Assembly (NCBI RefSeq): GCF_014649655.1
Contig: NZ_BMTL01000042.1
Span: forward strand, 1 to 64,000
Length of the DNA: 64,000 bases
Direction of reading: 5' to 3'
DNA from: Streptomyces humidus
Lineage (GTDB): Bacteria > Actinomycetota > Actinomycetes > Streptomycetales > Streptomycetaceae
A program made the translations under genes and the position numbers. The notes beneath the pieces were generated by a model, which worked only from the letters and a program-made list of their open reading frames with translations, ran no database searches and had not been told where the DNA came from. This document shows positions 36,640-49,900 of this stretch, piece by piece (positions within the stretch are counted from its first letter, which is position 1; each line of letters starts with the position of its first letter).

Positions 36640-36643
<4 letters not shown>
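35882..36643 (-). CDS. Type II thioesterase of the NRPS/PKS operon
   Basis: The product is 253 residues, starting at an ATG that overlaps the PKS stop codon by 4 bases. It is an alpha/beta hydrolase: the family opening HLYCFPHSGGLPGEYVRW, the nucleophile Ser in FGHSLGALVAYE, the acid in LGGEADSVT and the catalytic His in FSGGHFYF. Type II thioesterases remove wrong or stalled acyl groups from carrier proteins and so keep assembly lines running. It is the last gene of the five-gene operon. Because neither the NRPS nor the PKS ends in its own thioesterase, this enzyme may also take part in product release, which is inference. Confidence 0.93.
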
Positions 36644-39689
<3,046 letters not shown>

Positions 39690-39693
<4 letters not shown>

Positions 39694-40973
39694 CGAGAGT
39701 CCTTCGTGGGGTGTGCGGAAGTAGCGGAGGGGGCCGGGGCGCCCTGGGTGCCCAGGGCACCGATGACGAACAGGGCGGCGGCGAGGGCCTGGAGGGCGGC
39801 CAGGCCCCAGAAGACGGGGGTGATCCCCGCCCGCTGGGCGACCGTGCCGGACAGGATCCAGCCGACCGTGCCGCCCAGGAGCGCCAGGGCCGTCGCGACG
39901 GTGAGCGCCTCCGGCCGCCGGTCCTGCGGGATGCGCAGGACGCGGACGGTGGCGACCGGTGCGTTGGAGACGCCATTGAGCAGTCCGGCGAAGACCAGCA
40001 GGCACACCAGGCCCGGCAGTTCGAGGTGCAGCGGCAGCGCGAAGAACGCCACGCCGAGGCCCACCCTGCCGGTGAGGGCGAGGGTGCGCGGGGGCACCCT
40101 GCGCATCAGCCGTCCGGCCAGGAGGGTGCCGGTCAGGGCTCCGCCGCCGAAGGCGGTCAGCAGAGCGCCTGCGACGACGGACGAGCCGCCCTCGCGCGTC
40201 ACGGCGATCACCGGGAGCAGCGCGAACATCGCCTGCCAGGCCATCTCCCCGAGCGCCAGGCCCGCCGACCAGCTGCGCAGCAGCCGGTCCGACAGCAGCA
40301 GGCGCAGCGCGGCCGTCGGGGACCGGCGGGGCGCCGGCGCCTGCGGCGGGGTGCGCGGCAGGAGCCGGCTCAGCAGGAGCGCCGAGGCGGCGAACGACAC
40401 CGCGTCCACGAGGAGCACGGTGGGGGCGCCGAACAGGGAGATGAGGAGGCCGCCGAGCGTGGGGCCCAGCAGGACGCTGAGCCGGGTCGCGCTGTGCAGG
40501 GCGGCGTTGGCCCGGCCGAGAAGTTGTTCGTCATCGCCGACGACGCTCGGCAGGATGGCCTGCTGGCTCGCCAGGTACGGCGCGTAGAAGGCGCCGATGG
40601 CGAACATGACGACCACGAAGGTGGCCGTGTTCAGGCAGTGCAGGTAGTACAGCACCGGGAGCAGCGCCACGAGCGGGCCGCGGACGGTGTCCCCGATGAG
40701 CATGATCCGCCTGGGCCCGATCCGGCCGGTCCAGGAGGCGCCGAAGAAGCCGAACACCGCGATCGCGGCGAGCTGGGCCGCCATGACCAGACCCATGTCA
40801 CCGGCGGAACCGGTGAGCTGGAGCACCAGCCAGGGCATGGAGACGGCGCTGAGCTGGGTGCCGAGCATGGACGTGGTCTCCGCGGCGAGGAGCACGCGCA
40901 GCGTGGGGTGGCTCCAGACGCCGGGCGCGGATCCGGCCGGGGTGGCGGGGGTGGTTCCCGTGGTCACGGTCAC
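39690..40973 (-). CDS. MFS exporter in the NRPS/PKS operon
   Basis: This gene encodes 427 residues, starting at a GTG that overlaps the NRPS stop codon (GTGA) with GGAGGCGA upstream. It has about 12 hydrophobic helices (for example LVMAAQLAAIAVFGFFGASW and TVLLVDAVSFAASALLLSRLL) and the loop motif WTGRIGPRRIMLIGD typical of the DHA3-like/enterobactin exporter branch. Its place inside the operon between the NRPS and PKS genes indicates that it exports the finished compound and gives self-resistance. The length is normal. Confidence 0.92.
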
Positions 40974-43900
40974 TCGCCTCCCGCCGTGCGGGGGCGGCGA
41001 CGGCCGCGCCGGCCCGACCGGACCGGCCGCTTCGGGTGCCCGGGCCCGTCCGGGTTCCCGGCGGGGCGGCCGGGCTCGGTGGCCGCGCCGAGCGCGCGGG
41101 CCAGGGCGGACACGGTCGGGTGCTCGAACAGCGCGGTGATGGGCAGTTCCCGGCCGAAGGCGGCGACGATCCTGCTGTGCAGCTTGGCCAGCGCCAGGGA
41201 GTTGCCGCCCAGGTCGAAGAAGGTGTCGTGGACCGAGATCTCGGGCAGCCCCAGGACCTCCGACCAGAGCGCGGCGACCTTGCGTTCGGTGTCGTTGCCC
41301 GGCGCGACGTGTCCGACGTTGCCGACGAGGTCGGCGCGCTCGGGGCGCGGCAGGGCGGCGTGGTCGACCTTGCCGCTGGTGGTCAGGGGCAGGGCGGCCA
41401 GGACCACCACGGCCTCCGGCACCATGTACGCGGGCAGCTCCGCCCGTGCGCGGCGCAGCAGCTCGGCGCTGTCGGGGGTGCGGTCGCCGCGCGGGGTCAC
41501 GTAGGCGACGAGGGCCGGTGTGCGGTGCGGGTCTCCCGTGACGGCCGCCTGGGCGACCTCGGGCTGCTGCTGGAGGAAGTGTTCGATCTCGCCTGGCTCG
41601 ACGCGGTATCCGCGCAGCTTGAGTTGGCGGTCGGCCCGGCCCAGGTACTCGACGGAGCCGTCGGTCAGCCGGCGGCCGAGGTCACCGGTGCGGTAGACGC
41701 GCAGCGGGCCGCCGTCCAGCTCGATCGTGCGGAAGCGCTCCGTGGTCAGTTCGGGCCGGTGCAGGTATCCCTCGGCGAGGCTGTCACCGGCGAGGTGGAT
41801 CTCGCCGACGGTGCCGAGCGGTACACGCTGCGCGGCCGCGTCGAGGACGAGCATCCGCACCCCGGGCAGGGGGCGGCCGATGCAGTTCAGCGGGGCGGTG
41901 CCGGCACTGTCCACGATGTGCTCGGAGGAGGCGACGGTGTTCTCGGTCGGGCCGTATGAGTTGAGCACCCGGTAGGGCAGCCGGGCCGGCGGACGCTGGG
42001 AGAGCGCGGCGCCGCCGATGCTCAGCCAGCGCAGGACGCGGGGCGTGGTGGTGCTGGTGCTCCACATGGCCTCGGCCAGCGCGGTCGTGCAGAACGCCGC
42101 CGTCACGCCCTTGGCGTCCAGCCACGCGCCGAGCGTGGAGGGGGTGACGGGCTTCTCGTACGGGACCAGGCAGGCGCCGTTGGCGAGGGCCTGCCAGACC
42201 TCCATCTGGGAGGAGTCGAAGCTCACGCTGAGCAGGTGGGAGCAGCGGTCCCCGGCGCCGAGGCCCAGGGTCGAGGCGGCGGAGCGCACCAGGTTGGCGA
42301 GCCCGCCGTGCCGGACGGCGACGCCCTTGGGCTTGCCGGTGGTGCCCGAGGTGTAGATGACGTAGGCCCGGGCGTCGGCGGACCAGTCGGGCAGGTCCTC
42401 GGTGTGCTCGGTGTGCTCGGCGTCCGGTACCTCGGCGACGTCGACGACCGTGGCCGCGCCGGTCGCCGGCAGTGCGGTCCCGGCGCGGGTCAGCACTACG
42501 TCGGCGCGTACATCGTCGAGGACGTACTCCTGGCGTGCGGTCGGCCAGGACGGGTCGAGCGGGCAGAACGCGGCTTCGGCGAACCAGGCGGCGAGCATGG
42601 CGACGACGAAGTCCTCGCCGCGTTCGAGGAGCAGGGCGACCGTGGGCGCCTCGTCCGACAGGTGCGGCCTCAGGGCCGTGGCGAGCGCGCGGGCGCGGCG
42701 CACGAGGCCGCCGTAGTCGAGCGTGCCGCGGGTGCTCTCCACGGCCGGGGCGCCGGGGCGGGTGCGGGCCTGGTGCAGGACGAGCGCCGGGACGGTCGTG
42801 ACCGGTCCCGGCCGGGGACCGTGTTCCCAGGCGCGGATGCGCTCCGTCTCCTCGGGCGCGAGCAGGTCGAGCGCGGCCACGGGCATGTCGAGGCTGTCGG
42901 GCAGCCGGTCCAGCAGAGTGGCCAGGGTGCCGGCCAGTTGCTCGACGTCCGCGCGGCGAAGCAGGCCGCCGTGGTAGGACATGCGGCCGCGCAGGTGGGC
43001 GCCGTCGAGGGCGAGTGCGACGGTCAGGCCGAGCTTGCCGGTGTAGGCGGCGTCCTCGCCGTCGATTGGAACGGCGCTGAGGGTGCGCCCGCCGAGGGTG
43101 CGGGGACGTGCCGCGGCCGTGCTGAAGGACAGGCTGACGTCGCCGTAGGGCGTGCGGCCCGGCCTGCGGGGCGGGTTGAGCCGGTCGATGACGTCCTCGA
43201 AGGGGACCTCGCCGTGCGCGAACGCCCCCAGCGTCTCGTCCCGCATGGCCTCCAGCGTGTCGCGCACCGTGGCGCCGGGGCGGAGCCGGGAGCGCAGCGG
43301 GACGGTGTTCAGGCAGGGCCCGAACACGTCCGCGAGTCCGTTGCGTCCCCGGTTGGTCATGGGACCGCTGATGACCACGTCGTCGGCGCCGGTGCGGCGG
43401 TGCAGCAGGACGGCCAGCGCGGTGGCGGCCGTCATGAACGGCGAGATGCCGTGCCTCTCGTGCAGGGTGCGCAGGCGCTCCCCCCCTCCCTCGGGCAGCG
43501 CCAGGTCGATCACGCCGTGCGGGGCGGGCTCCTCGGGCGCGGACAGTTCCAGGTAGGCGGGAGCGCCCTTCAGCCGCTCCTGCCAGAAGGCGAGGGAGGC
43601 CTCGTGCCGACCGGAGAAGCGGGCCGCGCTCTGAGCGCGGACGAAGTCCCGGTACTGCGGCGGCAGCACGTCCGTCGAGAGTTCGACGAGGTAGGCGGCG
43701 ACGGCATCCGCCAGACGGGCGGCGTCGGCGGCGGACACCTGCTCGCCCCGGTGGGAGAGTACGGCGCCGAGTTCGCCGTCCTGCTCCATCACGGTCAGCG
43801 TGGCGCCGAACTTGACCTCGCGGAGCCACATCGACTCGTCGGACACCGGCCGCAGTTCGGCTTCGCCGAGTACCGCGCGCCTGTCGCCGCGCAGGTTCAT

Positions 43901-46900
43901 GTTGAGCACGACGTCGGTGTACGGCGCGCTGCCGGCCGTCTGTTCCGGCCGGAGCCGGGCCAGGACCTCGTCGAAGGGGGCGCGGGCGTGTTCGAAGGCG
44001 TCGAGCACCTCGGTGCGCATGGCGGACAAGGCGTCGCGGGCGGTGGTGTCGGCGGTCTGGGCCGAGCGGAGCACGACGAGGTTGAGGCAGGGGCCCAGCA
44101 GGTCGGCGGAGGCGGTGTCGCGGATGCTGGCGGGGACGCCGAAGGTCAGCGCGGGCATGCCGCCGCAGCGGTGCAGGGCCGTCGCCAGGGCTGCCGCCAT
44201 GATCATGAACCAGCTCGCGCCGTGTTCGGCCATGACCGGCTGCAGCCGGCCGAGCAGGCCGCCGGGCAGGGCGATCCGGACCGCTCCGTGGGCCTCGGGC
44301 CGCTCGGGGGCGGGCAGGCCGGGCCGAGTCGGCCAGCCCTGGAGCCGCTCCTGCCAGAAGGCGAGGTCGGCGTCGCGGCGTGCGTCGCCGGGGACTTCGG
44401 CTGCGGCCGTGTGGGCACGGTACTGGAGTGCGGGGGGCGCGGAGGGCACTCCGGCGAGGCTGTCGCGGTGGCAGCGCTCCAGCTCGCTGATGAGGACGCG
44501 TACGGACTCGCCGTCCACGACGAGGTGGTGCACGCAGAGCATGAACGCGGTGCCGCGTGGACCGCAGTCGGCGACGGCGGCGCGCAGCAGTTGTCCGGAC
44601 GCGAGGTCGAAGGGGCGGCCGGCTGCCTCGTCGAGCCACCGGGCGGCGGCTTCTTCGGGACCGTCGCCGTCCTCGGCCACGAAGGTGTGCACGCGCGGCC
44701 GCCAGGGCTGCTGGACGACCTGGCGGACGGTGCCGCCCCGCATGCGGAAGGCGGTGCGCAGGATCTCGTGCCCGGTGATCAGGCGGGCCAGCGCGTCTTC
44801 CAGGACGTCGATGTCCAGGACGCCGGTGACGGTCCAGCCGAGGGAGACGTGTGCGGGCGCGCCCTGGCTCATCTGTTCCGCCAGCCACATGCGGCGCTGG
44901 AACGCGCTCGCGGGCGACTCGTCGTCGGCCGCCGACGGGTCGGTGCCGGCCGTCACGGGGCGGGGCGCGGCGGAAGGGGTGGAAGCGGCCGGTACGGCGG
45001 GAGGAGCCGGGGCCTGCTCGTGCCGTGCGGCAGGCGCGGGAGCGGCGGGGGCCGGCTCGCGCCGTACGGTGGGCTCCGGAGCGGCGGGGGCGGTGCCGCG
45101 GCGGCCGGGGGCCGCGTCGATGAGGTCGGCGAGGTCGCCCAGTCGTGGCGTCTCGAAGAGGGTCTTGATCGGCAGCTCGGCGCCGAACCGGTCGGCGATC
45201 TCACCGATGAGGCGGACGACGAGCATGGAGTGCCCGCCGAGGCCGAAGAACGAGTCGTCCTCGCCGACGGCAGGCACGTCGAGCAGATCGCACCACACGG
45301 TGGCGAGTTCGGCGGCTGTGCCGGTGCGGGGCTCGCGCCGCGCGGGGGCGGCCGCCTCGGCCGTCCGCGCGCGCAGTTCCTTCACGTCGACCTTGCCGTT
45401 GACCGTCAGCGGGATGGTCCGCACGACGTGGAACAGCGAGGGCACCATGTACGAGGGCAGCCGCTGCGAGAGGTGTCCGCGCAACTCCGTGGTGCTCAGG
45501 GCCTGTTCGCTCTGTACGACGCCGACGAGCCGGTCGTCCTCGGCGAACACGACCGCGTCGCGGACGTCCGGGTGCCCGCACAGCGCGGTCTGTACCTCTC
45601 CCGGCTCGATGCGGTAACCGCGCAGCTGTACCTGGGAGTCGGCGCGGCCGATGAACCGCAGGGAGCCGTCGGGCAGGTGGGCGGCGAGGTCGCCGCTGCG
45701 GAACAGGGTGCCGTCGCCGAAAGGTGAGGGCACGAAGCGCTGGGCGGTCAGTTCGGGCCGGCCCAGATAACCTCCGGCCACTCCGTCGCCGGCGACGTAG
45801 ATCTCGCCGACGGCGCCGACGGGCAGCAGGCGACGGCCGGTGTGGCGGTCGAGCAGGTAGAGGCGGGTGGTGGGGATCGGGGTGCCCACCACGCTCGTGT
45901 CCGTCTCCATGTCGGCGCGGGTGACGGTGCGCACGCTGGCGTGCACGGTGGTCTCGGTGATGCCGTACATGTTGACGAGGCGAACGTGCGGGAAGCGCTC
46001 CGACCACTCGGTCAGCGTCCCCGGGCGCAGCGCTTCGCCGCCGAAGACGACGCAGCGCAGGGCGGACAGCCCGTCCGGGGTCGTGGGGCGCAGGCCGAGC
46101 AGACGGCGGAACGCGCTGGGCGTCTGGTTGAGCACGGTGACGCGTTCGCGTTGGAGGAGGTCGAAGAAGAGGCCCGGGTCCCGGGTCTCGTCCTCGGAGA
46201 CGAGCACGACCCGGCCGCCGTGCACCAGGCCGCCGAACAGCTCCCACACGGAGAAGTCGAAGGCGTAGGAGTGGAACATGGTCCAGACGTCGGCGGGCCC
46301 GAAGGAGAACGGCAGCCGGTCGTTGTCGAGCAGCCGCACCAGGTTGCGGTGGGTGAGCACCACGCCCTTGGGACGGCCGGTGGTGCCGGAGGTGTAGATG
46401 CAGTAGGCGGGCGAGTCCAGTGGCACGGCCGGGAGCGCGGTCTCCTCGGCGGCGGGAGCGGCGAGCAGCGCGTCCAGCGCGAGCGCCGTCCCGTCGAAGT
46501 CACCGCCGGTGCCGGCGCGGGGCGCGAGCGCGAGGCGCACACCGGAGTCGGACAGGATGAACGCGCGGCGCTCCGCGGGGATCGCCGGGTCGATGGGCAG
46601 GTAGGCCGCACCGGCCAACAGGGTTCCGAGCACCGCGCGCACCTGGTCGGTGCCGCGCGGGAACAGCAGCGCGACGAGTTCGCCCCGGCGTACGCCCGCG
46701 GCCAGCAGGCCCCGGGCGACGGCGCGGGCGTCTGCCATCAGGTCGCCGTAGCGGACCGTGACGTCGCCGTCGGTGAGCGCCGTGGCCTCGGGCCGCGCGG
46801 TCGCCTGACGAGCGATCAGCTCGTGGACGGGGGTCTCCTCGTACGACGCCTCGGTGGCGTTCCACACCTTCAGCTGGACGTGGCGCTCCCGCTCCGAGAG

Positions 46901-49900
46901 CGGGTCGATGCCGGACACCTCGCGCTCGGGGCGCTCGGTGAGCTGCCGCAGGGCCGTGACGTAGTGCCCGGCCATGGCGGAGATCTGGTCGTGGTCGAAG
47001 TACAGCCCGTTGTAGACGAGATGGCCGCGGTGGCCGTCCCCGTCGGGCTGGAGGGCGAGGTGCAGGTCGTACTTGCCGCGGCCGCCGGCCGTGTCCACGA
47101 CGTGCGCGAGGGCGCCGTCCGGGCCCGGCAGGGGCGCCGCGGCGGGCAGGTAGCTGTAGAGCACGTCGAAGAGCGCCGTGCGACTCATGTCCTTCGACGG
47201 GTCGACGGCGCGCACCAGTTCGTCGAACGGGGCGCGGGCGTGGGCGCGGGCGTGCGCGGTCTCGGCGGCGGTGTCGGCGACGAGGTCGGCGAACGACTGC
47301 CGGACGCGCGGGCGCAGACGTACGGGCAGCAGGTTGCCGAGGGGGCCGACGACGTGCCGGTCCCGCTCGTCCCGTCCGGCGTGGGACAGGCCGAGCACCA
47401 TGTCCTCCTGGCCGGAGTACCACTGGAGCAGAGCGGCGAAGGCGGCGAGGGCGATCTCCGGCACGTCGGCGCCGAGGCGGTCGGCGGCGGCGCGCAGTCC
47501 GAGGCCGGACGGGAGGGTGAACGCCACCGACCGCTCCTCGAAGACGTGGACGGCGTCGCGGGTGCGGCGCTCGGGGAGCCGCAGCGGGTCGGCCGGCGGC
47601 CGGAGCACGGCGGCACGGGCGTCGAGGTGGGCCCGGCGGGTGTCCTCGTCGTCGGCGTCGAGCCAGTTCCGGTAGCTGCTCGGCAGAGGTGTCTCACCCT
47701 CCGGTCCGGCGAGGATCTGCTCGGCGACGGTGAGCAGCGAGACGCGGTCGACGACGGCCTGGTGTCCGCTGAGGGCGATCCAGCCGCCCGGGGTGTCGGC
47801 GTCGGGCTGGACGGCGACCCGCAGCAGCGGTCCGGAGCAGAGGTCGAACGGCTCGCGGCTCCAGGCGGTCAGGGCGTCCGGGACCAGCCGGTCGCGGTCC
47901 GGGCCTCCGGCGGCGGGCAGCCACTGGGGGACCACGGCCGCCTCGGGCCGCACGTGCTGGACGGCCCGGCCGTCCACGTCGAGCAGTTCGGTGCGCAGCG
48001 CCTCATGGGCGGTGACGACGGCGGCGACGGACCCGGCGAGCCGGGTGCGGCCCGGGAGGGCTTCCAGCCGCAGGAAGAGGGGCAGGTTGTGGTAGGTCGG
48101 CGCGGCCGGGTACAGGTAGCCCGTCTCGAAGCGGTCGACGAACCACATGCGCTCCTGGTGTGCGGAGGCGGGGCGGGTGTCCTCGGCAGCGGGGGCCGTC
48201 GCGTCGGACCCGGACGGCCGCTCGGCCGCGCCGGCCGCGCCCGGCTGCGTGTAGTGGGCGTCGAGCTCCTTGAGCAGGATGTTCTCGCACTCGCCGTCCC
48301 ACAGCAGGTGGTGCAGGCAGACGAAGAGCACCTGTCCGGCGTCGCCGAGCTCGATGAGGGCGGCCGTCAGCAGCCGGCCGGTGGTGAGGTCGAACGGCTC
48401 GTGGGCAGCGGTGCGGATCCAGGCGTTGAGCGCCTTGTCGGGGTCGGGGTGGCCGCTGAGGTCGACCCGTTCCACGTGCGGCGTCCAGGGGGCGCGGACG
48501 CTCTGCGTCAGATCGCCGTCCACCTCGTGGAAGGCGGTGCGCAGGATCTCGTGGCGCGTGATCGTCGCGGCCAGGGCGCGGGTGACGGCATCCGCGTCGA
48601 GGGGCTCCTCGACGCGCCAGGCGAGGGGCACGTTGTACGCCGCCGGGTCGCCCGCGACCCGCTGGGCGAGCCATATCCGGCGCTGGAAACTGGAGGCGGG
48701 GAAGGTGTCCGCGGCCGCAACGGTGTGTGGCACCGGGGCGGGGACCGGGGCGGCCTCGGTGGTCCCGGCGGCGGGGAGGACATGGGTGGTGAAGTCGGCG
48801 AGCCGCGGATGGTCGAACAGGGTGCGGATCCGGGCCGACGTGCCCGGGAAGCGGTCCCGCACCGCGGCCACCAGTGTCTCCGCCAGCAGCGAATGTCCGC
48901 CCAGCTCGAAGAACGAGTCCTCTTCACCGACGGGACCCGAACCGAGGACCGACTGCCAGACCTCCGCCATCTCCCCCATCCGTAAAGCGAGTTCCGCCGA
49001 GCCCGCCGACTCCTCGGCGGATCGGCCGGCCGCGCCGGCGGGCCGGGCGGGGGTGTTGGAGGCCAGCACCTCGGCGAGAGGAGCGTCGGGGTCGGCCGCG
49101 ATCGCGCGCAGGATGGACCGATAATCTCCGGCCATGGCGCGCACCACGGCGGCACCGAGGGAACCGGCCGGGTCCTTCCACAGCAGATGGGTGCCGCAGC
49201 TGTCCTGACGGACCATGAGGGCGAGGCGGAAGCCGGCGGTGCTCTCCATGTCCATCAGGCTCAGCCGTGCCTCGCCGCCGTCGTGGCTCAGCCGGACATC
49301 GTGGACATCGATGTCAGCGTGCAGACCGGCGTGCCAGTACTGGAAAACCGCTTGGTGGGTGCGGCGCTGCGCCTCGGGGCCGGTCAGTCCGGCGGCGCGC
49401 ATGATGGCGGGCAGCGGCAGGTCGCCGTGGGCGAGGGCCTCCTTGACCCGGCCGCGCACCCTGGCCAGCAGGTCGCGGTAGCGGTCGTCGGCGCGGACCG
49501 GGACGCGGACCGGCAGGGCATTGACGAAGTAGCCGACGCGGTCGCGCACTTCGGGCAGTGCCCGGCCGTGGTACGGCAGGAACGACAGCACGTCGGTGCT
49601 GCCGCTGTGGCGCCGCAGCAGCGCGAACCAGGCACCCATCAGCACGGTCACGAATGACATGCCGGACTCGGCGGCGCGGTCGCGCAGCGCGGCGGCGAGG
49701 TCCGGCGGCAGGGCCTCGCTGACGACGGTGTAGCGGGGTTCCTCCTGTCCTGCGGGCAGGGTGAAGTCACCGCCGCCGTCGGCGAGGGTCTCCTTCCAGT
49801 GGAGCCGGTGCTCCTCCCCCTGCGGGCCGTCGGCGAGGTCGCGCGTATGGGCGGCGAAGGCGGCGAGCGCGGGGGCGTGGTCCTCACGCGCAAGCTCCTC

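Noticed and set aside
41784..44888. Minus-strand alternative frame inside the NRPS encoding an Arg/Pro-rich protein
   Set aside because: The overlapping frame holds complete C, A and PCP motifs; the alternative has none.
42236..48985. Long plus-strand open frames opposite the NRPS
   Set aside because: They mirror the codon pattern of the NRPS and contain Val/Gly/Arg-rich sequence without any family pattern.
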